A stretch of DNA of 64,000 nt from Hyalella azteca (GCF_000764305.2 NW_025941425.1:144791-208790), one strand, 5' to 3'; counted from the stretch's first letter, positions 1 through 11,473 are shown. A program made the numbers and translations. The notes: generated from the sequence alone by a model not told the origin.

Positions 1-848
1 TTGACGTGCTATAATATCAAGTAATATTACTCAGCTGATGGTTTCTTCTGCTTGTTTTAAAACACTCATAATGAATAAACTGATATAACAGCTTTTGTTA
101 TTTTTCATCCACACTTTTTAATTTCGTTTCAGTTTGGATAAATCTGTACAGAGCTCGTTGATAAACATACTTCCTTTATTCCTTAAAATAAGCATTGCTC
201 TCGGATTGACTTCGGGAGGAATGCTTCACTCCAGGGTCCGCGCTGTCACAAATAGTTACGCGTTTGTAACTCCGACAATCAATCACTTATAGAGCCTTAA
301 GAGCTAAATACACCAATTACAGACGAGAAACATGCCGCTACGCGTGGTTGGGTCGCTACGTGTACTATAGCGAGTTTTACGTAAGAGTTAGCGAGTTATG
401 ATTGTACGACCCGAGACATGCATTTACGTCTGTGTTTGCTCTGTAGACCAACTAGTTGGAGAAGAATTATTTTCTGCTTGGGCCACCAATTTTCCTACAC
501 TTGTCTTTATCTCGTTACCATTTAATATATTTTCATTATTTAAATTATAGCGGGTCTGATTCATCAGTGATGATCTCGTGTGTATATGGAGCTTTTCATC
601 ATTGACTCCAGGATATTCAACCGACGCTCAAGGAACGACATAAATTTCTAGTAACAAAATGTCAAAATTTTCTAATAGATGGTTCCTTATGCCATTACTT
701 GCGCACGTTCCGTAAACCTACGATTTTTATCAAAAATGCCTATTAATATTCACATGATGCCTTTTCCTAATAGTATTTATTAGAATGATTGAAGCTTTTA
801 GTATAGTGTTTTCATTGACTTAAATGAAAAATCCCTATTGTATTTTTT
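1..848. other. No gene recognised (5' flank of the first gene)
   Basis: AT-rich sequence without a convincing coding exon, RNA gene or repeat that I can identify. The bases just before position 856 (a T-rich run ending in ATGGCAG) could serve as a 3' splice site, so part of this stretch may be an intron of the zinc-finger gene that follows. Confidence 0.5.
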
Positions 849-2102
849 ATGGCAGATACCACACCTGGCGATTCGATGAGCGCCCTGGAGAGTCTGGTGG
901 ACTCCTTGTCAACTGAACAATCAACTGCTGACCACCGCAGCGGCCCAGTCGACGAACAAGAGGCAACAGTCAAATGCAAGTTCCAAGAAGATATCGGCGA
1001 ACATTCAACAAATCTTCAAGTCAATTATTCAAAGATAAATTTCAATGAGAGCAAACAAAATGAGTTTGCAGATTCAAAGAAGTTGACTGAGAAGAGGACG
1101 TTCAATGACAAACCTACTGATGCCAAATTTTTTGCAAACGATGTTCTCATTCAAGATGGCTTACCAGAGCTGAAAGGCACGTCTGAATTGTCCACAGAAA
1201 CCAAAATTGAACCTAACCAACAGACCGAAAAATTGCCGAACTGCGAAAATTTAGAGGGAAATGAAAATTTTTCGAATACTTACTGCACTCGAAATAATTC
1301 CACAGAATTGTCAAATTTGGCTGAAGTGATTATCAAAGAGGAGTTCGAGGTTCCGTCCGAAGAATTAAATTTTAATATGAAACAGAATGAAAAAGATTGC
1401 ATCTCTCACAAAAAATCGCTTCATTTACAGAAGAGTGACAAATCTTTCGTGCTGCCGTGTCGAAATACTGCTGAGAGCATCAAACCTAAGGTCAGCCTTG
1501 AAGACTCTTTCAAGTTTAGAACGCACGATCTTCCTACAGGAATACCAGAAATTTTGCAGCACTCATTGTTTTCTAATGCCATAAACATAAGCCCCGTTTA
1601 TAAGTTAAAGAAAACTGGTCCAAAAGAGCTGGAAAAAAATTACATTAAATCTAATATTGAAGATGAAATTCCTCCAACTCTAATTAGTAAAGCAAAGCGT
1701 CTCGGTAGTAAGACGAATGAGTATGGAGAAACAAATGATGAAAGCGAAGACTTGGTAATCATAGAAGATAAAAATGAAGTCGAAATAGACCCAAATATTT
1801 TTTTAATAGATGATTCTATAACTAACATCGGTAATAACATAGATGGATACGCTTTTCCTTCAGATTCAAGCATTTACTACTCGTCGTCACGTGGATCCTC
1901 GACCTCGTACCTTAACGCTGCTGATATGTCCGTGAATTTGGCCGTCAGTCCGTCACGACAGAGCGTTTTGTGTCCGTTATGTGGCCGACTTATAGCGCAG
2001 CGACGCAGTCTCAAGCAGCACCTCATGAGCAGCTTCCATAAAATGAACGCACAAGAAGCAGATTTAACAGTCAAAACGTCCAACTATGCCGCTCATAAAT
2101 AG
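849..2102 (+). CDS. Unrecognised acidic protein with one C-terminal C2H2 zinc finger
   Basis: Single open frame of 417 residues, too long to be chance in this AT-rich DNA. Most of the protein is low-complexity and hydrophilic, rich in Glu, Asn, Ser and Lys, with no recognisable fold. The only motif is one C2H2 finger near the C terminus: C375 and C378, then H391 and H397 (spacing C-x2-C-x12-H-x5-H). That suggests nucleic-acid or protein binding in the nucleus. The start at 849 is the first ATG of the frame, but the T-rich run ending in GGCAG at 855 also looks like a splice acceptor. This could therefore be the last exon of a larger gene; arthropod BTB-zinc-finger loci have alternative 3' exons of this kind. 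I cannot assign a family. Confidence 0.6.
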   Translation: MADTTPGDSMSALESLVDSLSTEQSTADHRSGPVDEQEATVKCKFQEDIGEHSTNLQVNYSKINFNESKQNEFADSKKLTEKRTFNDKPTDAKFFANDVLIQDGLPELKGTSELSTETKIEPNQQTEKLPNCENLEGNENFSNTYCTRNNSTELSNLAEVIIKEEFEVPSEELNFNMKQNEKDCISHKKSLHLQKSDKSFVLPCRNTAESIKPKVSLEDSFKFRTHDLPTGIPEILQHSLFSNAINISPVYKLKKTGPKELEKNYIKSNIEDEIPPTLISKAKRLGSKTNEYGETNDESEDLVIIEDKNEVEIDPNIFLIDDSITNIGNNIDGYAFPSDSSIYYSSSRGSSTSYLNAADMSVNLAVSPSRQSVLCPLCGRLIAQRRSLKQHLMSSFHKMNAQEADLTVKTSNYAAHK

Positions 2103-3044
2103 AATTGTATTTAAAATGATATAATTTGAGGTCAGCGTTATAGATTAGCAATGTTTAGCTTGTCGCCGATTTAAGACATCGAATAATTTTTTCAGCTAGC
2201 GGCGAGTGTCGATCTCTCAACTCACTGCTCCAACCATCATCACATCGCAAAACTGATGTTTAAATCATAATGAAGCTTTTAATAATATCCTTTAGCTAGA
2301 GATTTTCGTGCGCAATCGAAGCATATGTAGATTTATCTGTGAACGCGTTACTGCCAGGCAATTAAAATGCACTAACATTTTAATTGCCTTGCATTTATCT
2401 TTAAATAATTGCCACTACAAAACTACTGGTAGTTATGCACACCCAACCATGCACAACCATGTTGATCTGGTACGGGTTTGAACTAATAATTATGTTTGTC
2501 ATTACTCTGCTGTGCTACGTTAGAAGATAATTTGCGGAAATGTCGATTTGTTGAATTGTGTCGTTGATATCGTGTATCGTGTAATTTTAAAACGTTTCCT
2601 TACGGTGGTATTCGTATAGAAATAAATATCATTATCATTACGATTTTTCAATTATTCCTTTTTAGTTCCGCCGCTTAAGGGCAAAGTTATAAAAATATGA
2701 TTTGTATAAAAGATTTAAAAACTTACCGATTTGGACCAAATCTCAGAGTGACTAATTTGTCGTTTGTTCCGATTACTTACTATTACAATGTTCTCATAAG
2801 AGACTAGTAGAAAGTTAAACGCATTTCTCGTCAATTTTTACTCTCGAAGGCTCCGGTTTGTTGTAAGTTACTAATTTATTTTTAACACAACGATGAGCTG
2901 ATGTGTCATTGTCAATGCAGCCGAACCTTTTGTTAACTGCCGAGTGTGACGTGAATTTTAAATTTTTTGACGTAAGTAAAAGAGCTTTCATGCAACGTGA
3001 ATGATCGATTTTGCAGCGTGAATGATCGATTTAAAGGTTTAAAG
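2103..3044. other. 3' flank of the zinc-finger gene; candidate poly(A) signal
   Basis: No coding potential. An AATAAA hexamer at 2621-2626 in AT-rich sequence, about 520 bp after the stop codon, is a reasonable but unproven polyadenylation signal for the upstream gene. Confidence 0.35.
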
Positions 3045-3312
3045 CACCATGGTTGGACTAGTATAAGGTTGACCCATCAGAAGCCAATTTTTGCGGATGT
3101 AGTGTGTTGTTCGCCCATGGCGTCACTGATATCAGTGACGTCACGGGCATTGACCAATCACCGAGATTCGATCAAACCAGTCAACCAATCCGTCATGGGA
3201 TTTTTTTACGTCATGAAATTGTTTACGTTTCTCGATCTACGTGACGCAACAAGAAAGCTGAACTGAAAGACGGAACTTCTCGTGGGTCAACATTATATAG
3301 TTCAACCATGTG
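3045..3312. mobile_element. MITE-like element with about 38-bp terminal inverted repeats
   Basis: The left end (from CACCATGGTTGGACTA) and the reverse complement of the right end (CACATGGTTGAACTAT) match over about 38 bp including GTTGACCCA. The roughly 270-bp interior has no transposase. It contains a 20-bp perfect palindrome (3121-3140) overlapping a TGACGTCA site. Non-autonomous DNA transposon by structure; superfamily unknown. Confidence 0.65.
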
Positions 3313-4826
3313 TCAGCACGCATCCAATTCCTATGTACTAACCATCGGATCGTCTCAAACACTGCAAAATGTTTCTTCGACCTATCTATACATAAATAAA
3401 ACAAATTGTTCCGATATTAAAGCGTAACATAGTTCAAAAATAGCAAACAAAATAGTTCATTGAATTATTGAGCATTATTTAATGACGGACAGTTATAGTT
3501 TTATTTAGAGTTATTTAAAAGGAGAAAAGCGTATAATATTCAAGTGGTTCAGGTATGGGTTTTAGCCTGCACCTCATTCTAGCTCCATGCCTCCAAGGCT
3601 CCATCCGGCATCTATGTTCTATGGTCCATCGAGTAAACATCTTGGCTGCCTATAGCCTATAGGCTATAGCCCTGCGCAGGAGAAAGTTAGTTGCGTTCGT
3701 TGTGTAAGCACGTGTGCCATTTTGCGCTCTCTGATTGATTTACTGAAAAAAGTTCTCTTAGAGTTAATTTTTGAAGGATTTTACAGACCAAAGTCATTAA
3801 GTAACACGACTGGCTTTCTCTCACAAGGGTTTGTCAGTGACAGTCAGTCATTCGTTTTTTTTTCCTTTTCTTTTTTTTTTGTTTTTTTTTTCTACTCTCT
3901 CAGTCTCTTCTACTTCCTTCCTTTTGACTGCAAGTTGCCATCTTTTTGTTAGTTTAGTTGTTTGTTGTTAGGTATGGACTCAGACTGTCTTGCTGCTGCT
4001 GGCACTGGGTCAGGGTTTGGCCCTCCAGCTGACTCTGGCTCAGGGGTCATTGTGATTTGTGATTGATGGAATGGATGTTCAGGGCAATGAGACTTCAGGC
4101 CTCAGGGTACTATTGTTGAGGACTCAGACATAGTGGCAATTTACATGGTGCAATTCTATAGGTTATTCAAAAGAACCTGGTCTTATGTCATTTTGAACCG
4201 ATCGACACTTCTTTACGGACCCGAGGACCGATCATGTAAGTGATGTAACACAACCTTACCCGGCAAAAGCTTTCTTGCTTCTGAAGAAAGGGACGGTTCG
4301 TCAGCTGAGCTGACACTGGCAGTGGGCGGGCCTTATTTGAATTTGAACACATGCATCCATTTGAAATCCTAGACCCATAGGGCCATAGTATACGAGTCAA
4401 AGAGCCTAAATTTTTAATATCTATATAAAAAATGTACGTTTCTGCATTGATTATAATGCTGTTAACATTAACAAAGCATCAAAATCCACGTAGAAACTTA
4501 AACTTTTAATAGGTTTTACACTGAAATTTACGCTCCTAGTCCAAAGAACTGAAAGCGATTTGAAATAAAAAATGACAAATGAATCGATGGCGCTTTCTGG
4601 CACCTATTGTCACAGCTGTTCCCAGTTTCAGTGCATTTTTTAGCATAAGTTGCCAATTCGTATTTAATGTAGTCTTCCCTTGTTACAAAACTTACAAAAT
4701 AACCTTGAATTATTGATTGCCAATTTCTTGCATTAGGTAAATGTTTATGATTCAAATTGATCATAGAAGTTGTACCCATAGAAGTAAAATTACCCATAGA
4801 TGATGATAGAAGCTTCACATATTACA
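3313..4826. other. Intergenic, no gene recognised
   Basis: Holds a 20-bp perfect palindrome at 3650-3669 (CTATAGCCTATAGGCTATAG), a T-rich low-complexity run at 3857-3892, and otherwise nothing I can classify. Short open frames here lack recognisable motifs. Confidence 0.5.
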
Positions 4827-5220
4827 GATGCCAGCGCTAGCAGCGGCAAACAAATAAACTACTTCATTGTTAGTATGTTCAGTCTTCACTATTAATATAA
4901 TAATATCGTATTCTGTTTACGTCCGGTCTCTTAAAGTGTTCCAGCAACATATTTTCCATTACTAATTTTTTAAATGTATTGACTTGTGTTGCAGTGAGAT
5001 ATTGAATTGTTCGAATTCTAAACAAAGGTGGCACGCCCGTATTCAGATGCCAGCGCTAGCAGCGGCCATCAAATGCACAACTACTTTATTGTTAGTATCT
5101 TCACTAATAATTTATTAATATCATATTCTGCTTAGGCACAGTCTCTCAAAATGTTCCAGAAAAACTTTTCTATTACCAATTATTTACATTTATTTGTTTG
5201 TGGTGCAGCGAAATATTGCT
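4827..5220 (+). repeat. Two-copy direct tandem duplication, period about 219 bp
   Basis: The segment starting GATGCCAGCGCTAGCAGCGG at 4827 recurs at 5046 and stays alignable for about 175 bp with moderate divergence. Non-coding; origin unknown. Confidence 0.75.
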
Positions 5221-5824
5221 TTTTTTTTCGTCTCCACGTGTTCTTGTGTGTGACGTCACCGTGGGACGACATACGTCACCGTTTGTGACGTATGTAAACA
5301 TATGGCTAGCATGAAGATGGGAGTCCAGTTCGGCATTGAAATGGATGGTTATTTGTGAATAATATTTTCGATTGTGATATTATAATATATTTCTGATTGT
5401 GAAATAATTTTGATTGTGATATTGACACTTGACAGATATTCAACATTTGAATATCGAAGTTCTAACATCATGAATTACGAGGTAAGAGTGTAAGGACTTA
5501 GCAAAGCTAGAATCATGGCTGAGGCTTAAGTTCTTAACCAATGTCATTGTAATTTTTTACGTCATTGATATCATTGTGGAACCAACGTAAGTAACTAAGG
5601 AATTTCCCAGTTCAAATATTTATTGATTTATTACGATCAATTTCGAAACTCCACATATTTCTAAAGGGAGTTGTGATGAGACCATGGGGATGGGGTCGAA
5701 CTGTTGAGTTTAGACCATTACAACTTGCAAGAGGGGCCCAAGGGCCAAGGGCATGGGGCCTTGCGAAGGGTTAAGACCGACGCACAGCGGTGGACCGATA
5801 AGTACTCACAATAATTCCCTGCCA
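5221..5824. other. Intergenic, no gene recognised
   Basis: Nothing classifiable apart from an isolated ATG AAT TAC GAG followed by GTAAGAG at 5470-5488. That could be a tiny first coding exon with a good donor, but no downstream exon was found to pair with it. Confidence 0.4.
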
Positions 5825-6014
5825 CCATGGTGGCAAAGCAGAGAGTTTTTTAGACTCTCCCTCAACTCTCAAGTTCATTTTTGAGTTCTATAAGTAGACC
5901 AGTAAAGTATCTTGGATACCAGAATTATCATACATAAGAAATCTGTTAAAATCTTGAGTAAATGAGGAAATTAAAAATGAACTGATTCCAAAAAACCACT
6001 GGTTTGCCACTATG
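5825..6014 (+). mobile_element. MITE family D, copy 1 (other copies near 45729 and 49953)
   Basis: About 190 bp with near-18-bp terminal inverted repeats (left CATGGTGGCAAAGCAGAG, right the complement of CATAGTGGCAAACCAGAG). A direct copy lies at 45729-45912 and an inverted copy at 49953-50135. No coding capacity. Confidence 0.7.
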
Positions 6015-6117
6015 GACTCAGATCTAGATAGTCTCATTGATGCAACTCCCAAATGTGAATGTTGGTGCCAGCCAAAAATGCAGGGTTTGGGAAACAAGCC
6101 ACACTCAGGATGATGTA

Positions 6118-6425
6118 TGTTTTCCGTGAATTTTCCCGCGCATTTTCACTTTTTTTAAGCTATTGCTGTGCACAGTTGGCGCAATGTAATGAAAATTGAT
6201 TCTCTTCGCGCACGTGTTCGCGCAATCCCGGCCATCAATTCTACGTTGCGCTGCCGCGCACGAGCAGTTTGTGGAGGATTGGAGGAACAGACGTAATACT
6301 CACATTACTCAGTACAGTATGCCTTTAATTATCTTTCAATAATATATGATTTTTCTTGATACAGAAATTTGGTGAATGAGAAATCTAGAACTTTATTTTA
6401 GAAGAAATTTTCTCCAAAGTCATAT
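6118..6425 (+). repeat. Dispersed repeat A, copy 1
   Basis: About 300 bp matched in inverted orientation by 10620-10915, with strongest similarity around AATATATGATTTT and TTCTAGA. The two copies lie on either side of the retrotransposon. Family unknown. Confidence 0.6.
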
Positions 6426-6630
6426 GGCAACACTGAACACCGTCTGTTTACATTTCGTATGTATAATAGCCGCAGTTTACGATTACCGTACGTTCCGTAT
6501 CCGACAAGGCGGACAACTTGACAAGCGGTAGAGTCAGAAGTAACCCGGACATGTCTTACATTTTATTATTGTCAGTTCGACTCGCGTAGTCAATATACTT
6601 GCGTATATTGTCGACTAAATTAGTGGAACT

Positions 6631-6753
6631 ATTTTAGCTTTCTAAAGTACGGCGCACGGCACATTTTTTTACCAGCATAGTACGGCGCACCGCGCAGGTT
6701 GTTAAAATGACAAAATAAATTCCCGCGCAACTGGCACATCTTCCTGACCATGG
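6631..6753 (-). repeat. Dispersed repeat B, copy 1
   Basis: About 120 bp matched in inverted orientation by 11474-11600. It contains two internal copies of GTACGGCGCAC-type sequence, unusually GC-rich for this neighbourhood. Confidence 0.65.
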
Positions 6754-6829
6754 GAAACAAGTGGGTCTTCAGAAAATCTTGTTGGTACAAAAGTGAAGTG
6801 TGTAGCGATGGCTTGCCATTTGCCAAGGA

Positions 6830-8569
6830 ATGTCAAGGGATTTCCAATCCAGTAGTGGACCTGGAATAAAACTCCCATCAAATGCTACCCTGAAAAGTGC
6901 TGGGTCTGGTCAGACTATTTTGGTGAAGCCACAGGGTCCTGATGCCATAACGTTTCTGAAGGATCCAATTGGCCTGACCAAAGGCATAAGGGACTCGCCT
7001 TTTGGAGCCATTAGTGACCTAATTGTTCGGACAAATCCGCGTCGACAATTAATAGCCTTGGAATTGCCTTCACTTAGTGGTCAAGAAATGTTCAACTTCC
7101 TTGCAGTTTCAACAATTGGCAAGTGGTCAGTTCGTTGCTATCAGCCTGGATTGGATGTGAGAGTCTGTGGAGTGTTTGGTCCAATTGATCCCAGTGCTAA
7201 CATAGATGAAATAAAAGAAATTGCCACTGCTGGTGACTTTGTTATTGTGGACATTGTGCGCCTAGACAGATTTCGCGATGGAAAATGTGAGCCATCTGCT
7301 ACTCTTAAGGTTGTATTTCAGGGACAAACTCTACCAAGCAGAGTGAAAATAGGATATGTATCCTATCCTGTGCAACCTTTTGTGGCTCCACCAATGTGAT
7401 GCTACAAGTGCCAGAAGTTGTGGCACCTTGCTGAAGGATGTAAGTCACCCCGAAGGTGCCTTCTTTGTGCGGGTCCTCACGCCACGAGCACTCTGTGTGT
7501 ACATCAATGGAGAGGTGCTGTGCTAACTGCAAAGGCCCCCATCATGCTAATTCATTGGAGTGCCCAGTGCCCACTCATTGCAAAAGCCACTGCAGTAGAA
7601 AAACTGCGTGCTAATGGACGCACTTACGCCGAAGCTGTCAAAGAAATTGAGTCTGGTGCACGGGGTGCAGTCCCGGGCCGGGAAGTGGCAGGCCCAAGTG
7701 CTACTCATTTTCCCTCTGTGACAAGTAAACGCTCATGAGCTGTGGTGGTGCAGTGGTGAGAGACTCTGCCTCTCGCACCCAGCGCCCGGGTTTGAGTCCC
7801 ACTGAGGACAAGTTCTACTGGGAAGCTCAGCTCGTGGTCAACTCAACCATTCATCCAACTCTGGTTGATAAATGAGTACCTGGCTTGTCCAGGGTGTTGT
7901 GTAACGCAATCAAATGGTTCTGGCGGGTCAGCAAGCCAGTGATGGTCGTAGAACTACCAGTGGTAGTGGTACCGAGTACCCGGAAAAACTGACCTATCAC
8001 CCCCCCCTCCCTAGTCGCCACTGCCAGGATGGGCAATTACAACAACAACAAACGCTCATCATTTACATCTCCTGTGATAACGACCGCTGATGTTCATCAA
8101 TCTCAAGGCAGTTATTTGAGTTCCGGATCTACACAGATGCAGCGAGTACCAAGGAACCAAAGAGCCTCTAGCTCCAATCTGCCAGCGGCTGCTGTGACTG
8201 ACCAAATCGATGGAAATTCCCACTCAAGCTTGAGGAAGATAATGAAGGAGGAACTTGCATCTACTGAGAGGCATTTAGAAAAAACCATAAGGGCATCATT
8301 AACTGGGTTCACTATCAGACTGGGAAAATTCATGAATGAAGTGTTCAAGCTAAACCTGCAAAATGAGGGAACAAAAGAGAGAACCTTGCTTTTGATTAGT
8401 CTCCTCAGAAATGCTTTTGGACAGGAGGCCAGTGAGGCATTGCAGGAGGAGTGGATGTCTGGCAGCAAAATTTCCTCTCAACAGGACCAGTCTATGGGAG
8501 AAGAGTCCCCTGAAGTGAATACATCACACACTCCACAATCCAAGGAAGCAGCTGGTGCAGAATGCACAA
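6830..8569 (+). pseudogene. Retrotransposon ORF1 (gag-like, CCHC zinc knuckles), disrupted
   Basis: The frame from 6830 is open to a TGA at 7397-7399 and continues in the same frame into a perfect CX2CX4HX4C knuckle (C-YK-C-QKLW-H-LAEG-C) directly after that stop. The stop probably replaced an Arg CGA by C-to-T change. A second CX2CX3H knuckle follows. A third (CANCKGPHH) lies in another frame, showing a one-base indel near 7500. The frame is then broken at 7736 by the SINE and resumes at 8059 for about 170 codons up to the N at 8570. Known role of the family: binds element RNA in a cytoplasmic particle. Not functional here. Confidence 0.8.
7737..8049 (+). mobile_element. tRNA-derived SINE inserted in LINE ORF1
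   Basis: The 5' part has pol III promoter boxes of a tRNA gene: A-box-like TGGTGCAGTGG and B-box-like GGTTTGAGTCC, each one base from consensus. A non-tRNA body follows and the tail ends in (ACA)n. It is flanked by perfect 10-bp direct repeats AAACGCTCAT at 7727-7736 and 8050-8059, the target-site duplication of an LINE-assisted insertion. Confidence 0.9.
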
Positions 8570-8570
8570 N

Positions 8571-10202
8571 AAGTGTACCTACCAGATATTTACGTCACAT
8601 CGTACTGCCCCTGCAACCACACTCAAAGTCTGCAATAGAAATATACAGTATGTGGCCTGCCAAAAGGTGCTGGGAGTCTATTTTGATTCTCCACACCTTA
8701 CATTCCGGGAGCACATCAGGGTAACTCGTACTGCCTGTTTGAAACGAGTGCAGGTGCTTCGAGCGCTCGGCTCTGTGAAGTGGGGTGCATCTCGACAATT
8801 GTTGCGCAGAATTTATGTCGCCTTTGTCAGGAGCAAGATGGAGTATGGCTCCACAATTTTCTGGGACATCTCCAAGTCTTTGATGAAGGCACTTGAAACT
8901 ATGCAAAACTCTGCTCTTCGATACATCCAAGGAGCCCGCCGTACCACTCCAATAGTTTCTCTACAAGTTGAAAGCTTTGTTGCACCCCTGGAACTTCGTT
9001 TCCTGTACCTTTTCATAAAATGGGTCATCAGATATCTGTATATGCCTGCAGGTGACTCTGTACCAAACATTTTGGGATTCACTGACCAGGGAACCTACAG
9101 CAACACACCTTTTGTCATCAGAGCCCGTGAAAGCTTCCACAAGCTGGGTATTACTCTCCCTCAACGTGCTGCTTTGCCCATGTTAAGCCCAATCCCACCT
9201 CAAGCAGACCTTGCCTCAAGTATTCTTCTCAATGTCAAGGACAATTTCTTAAATAACATGCCAGATCAATCCATTCAGAACTGCTTCACGGACTTTTGGA
9301 GGAAGCGCTACCCAAAACACTTCCAAATTTACACAGATGGCTCAAAGTCTGTTGATGGGTCAGTTGCTGCTGGATTCTTTGTACCATCAACTCAGTTGGC
9401 AACTGGCTGGTTGCTCCGACGAGTGCACACGGTGCTTGGCGCTGAACTGTTTGCCATACTCAAGGCCATGCAGCTGGCCATTGAAGATACACTTCTGAAG
9501 GAAGAGCCTGTTTTAATTTTGACGGATTCAAGGTCTGCCATGCATATTCTAACCACTACATCTGGACGCTCCCATCGCACACTTGTGTTCAAGATCCACA
9601 AGTTGATGCTGATCAAAAGACTTGACAAGGTGGTGCTCTGTTGGATACGGGGTCACAGTGGTATCCATGGGAATGAGGTTGCAGACAAAGTAGCCAATAT
9701 GGCACATTCAAATAATTGTACAGCAAGGTCTCAAGTGTGCTTTGAGGAGTGGATCTGTACCATAAAAACCCTCATCAACCAGGAATGGATGCACCGATGG
9801 TCAGCAGAGGTGCAGGAAACAGGCAAGGGGATCTTTCGATGGAGCTTAGGGCAAGCTATTACCTATGTGGACTATGGAATGCTGCCACGCTCAGTTGAAT
9901 GTGCTGTGTCACGCCTTCGCATGGGGCATGCTGGTGTAAATGCTCACTTGGCCAGATTCAACATGGCAGATTCAAGTAACTGCTCAGCATGTGCCGTTGA
10001 GGGCACAGTCAGCCATTTTATACTACATTGCACACAATTCACCAAACAACGAAGGGATTTCCGCACAAAACTGGAAGGACTGTCTCTTCCCTGGGATCTT
10101 ACCATGGCTCTTGGTGGTGGGGACATCCCAGCAAGAAGCCGCACTACTGTCATTCAACATCTTGGTCGTTACTTGCTGAACTGCAATATGGTGGCCGGGT
10201 AG
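8571..10202 (+). pseudogene. Retrotransposon ORF2 C-terminal part: RT thumb, RNase H, Cys/His motif
   Basis: Open for about 540 codons after the N. It begins in the region downstream of the RT catalytic core (LGVYFDS motif and thumb-like helices). RNase H follows with its acidic residues visible: YTDGSK, GAELFAI, LTDSRSA and GNEVADKVA. The C terminus carries CSACAVEGTVSHFILHC, a C-x2-C-x8-H-x4-C motif typical of these elements. Endonuclease and the RT active site are absent, apparently lost in the assembly gap. This half has no internal stop, so the insertion is fairly young. Confidence 0.85.
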
Positions 10203-10203
10203 T

Positions 10204-10619
10204 GAATGTTCATCTGAAACCAATTTTACTCTTCTTTCAACAATGTACTGCCACATTGCTCTGGTGAAACATGTGGAAGTGATGCATTCAAACGCAGAGA
10301 GGCAAGAATAGAAAATAAGTCTGGAGTGAAGTGACTCAAATCAAAATTCAATTGGTGCTCAGGCTGGGAGGTGTGTTTTCTACATACCCAAAGCCTAATA
10401 ATTCAATTTAAAAAAATATAGCCCTGCGGCCCTTGATTGCGTGAATTTAAATGGCCAATAATCATTTATAAATTACATATAACTTGATCGTGAACATATG
10501 TGGAAGGTTCCATCCAGAGTCAGGGGTAATATGGGACACCACTAAAAACGCATTTAGTGATTACCAGTAGAAGTTTAGAACCTCCGTCCAAACCTCGGTT
10601 AACGTTACTGCGTTAGAGC
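10204..10619. other. 3' flank of the retrotransposon
   Basis: Probably includes the element's 3' UTR. No poly(A) tail or target-site duplication that I can define; no gene. Confidence 0.4.
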
Positions 10620-10915
10620 AAAGGCTCCAGTTAATTTGTAGATAATTTATTCTAAAATAGATTTCTAGATTTTTACTTAAAGAAATCTTCATATAAAGGA
10701 AAATCATATATTATTGAAGGATAATTAAACGCATATTGAATATTTTGAGTTTTTTGTCTGTTTGACTGTTCTTTGGCAAACTATTTGCACCGACAATTGC
10801 GCGGAGTAAATAGATGACCAAAATTTGCGCTGACGTCTGCGCAAAAATAAAATTTAAAACTCATTATGCGTGGGAAAATTCCCCGAAAACCTGCATAATC
10901 CTGTGTGTGGAAAAT
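10620..10915 (-). repeat. Dispersed repeat A, copy 2 (inverted)
   Basis: Reverse-complement match to 6118-6425, strongest between 10650 and 10740. Diverged, with indels. Confidence 0.6.
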
Positions 10916-10957
10916 GAGCAGGCCAGCAGCAGCAGTAGCTTGCTTGTCATTGTCCCA

Positions 10958-11010
10958 CTAGCAGAGGCAGCGCGCTCCTCCTGCCAGGACGAGCGCGCTG
11001 CCACTGCTAG
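10958..11010. repeat. GC-rich hairpin, 20-bp arms
   Basis: Arms CTAGCAGAGGCAGCGCGCTC (10958-10977) and its complement at 10991-11010 pair with a single A:A mismatch around a 13-bp loop. The surrounding 10915-11100 is GC-rich and internally repetitive. No gene. Confidence 0.7.
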
Positions 11011-11217
11011 AGGGACTCCCCCTAGCAGCGGCAGTGCACTTGTCCCACTAGTAGCCACAGCTTGCTCCTGGTCTTGCGAGTGGGATAGGAGCGCAACAGG
11101 ATCCAAATGACCAACTGTAAGTGCAGGCTCTCATTATGGTGTTTATTGCTTGCTCATAGTCCAGGTTTAGTTTATAATGTGTTGATGTTCTTTTTAAGCT
11201 TTAGCGTTCAATAGAGA

Positions 11218-11422
11218 TACCGTCAACCGGGGCTACTCGGGACAATTTCAAACGTTTTTCATTCATAACTTCTTACCATTAAACATTTCGTAAACAAGTT
11301 TAGGCTCATTTCAAAGCTCTTTGCAAGGGCTATCACATGGCTTCTCCAAAAAAATTCCATATGCTATTCGTAAGGTGCCAGAAGCAAAAAAAGTGTCCTG
11401 AGTACGTAGCCCCGTCAAACGG
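11218..11422. mobile_element. Short TIR element (MITE-like)
   Basis: The left end TACCGTCAACCGGGGCTACT and an inverted right end containing GTAGCCCCGTCAAACGG bracket about 200 bp. The first 20 bases resemble the end of the fold-back repeat at 28544-28738 (GTACCGTCAAGTGGGGTGAC), suggesting related families. Confidence 0.5.
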
Positions 11423-11473
11423 GGCTACTAGGGACACTTGGAATAAAACTTCATTTTAAAACATTTGAAGCAT

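Larger units (their letters stand above)
6785..10203 (+). mobile_element. Decayed non-LTR retrotransposon with ORF1 zinc knuckles and RNase H
   Basis: A gag-like ORF1 with CCHC knuckles is followed by the C-terminal part of a reverse transcriptase, an RNase H domain and a terminal Cys/His motif. That order is known from I-type and related RNase-H-bearing LINEs. The element carries a stop codon and a frameshift in ORF1 and a SINE insertion. An N at 8570 replaces the endonuclease and catalytic RT core. The 5' edge is approximate; the 3' end is not resolved beyond the stop codon at 10200-10202. Confidence 0.85.

Noticed and set aside
5470..5481. Four-codon first exon MNYE before GTAAGAG
   Set aside because: No downstream exon or homology supports it; chance is likely.
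10814..11110. Ser/Ala-rich overlapping frames on both strands
   Set aside because: GC-rich hairpin and repeats explain the open frames.
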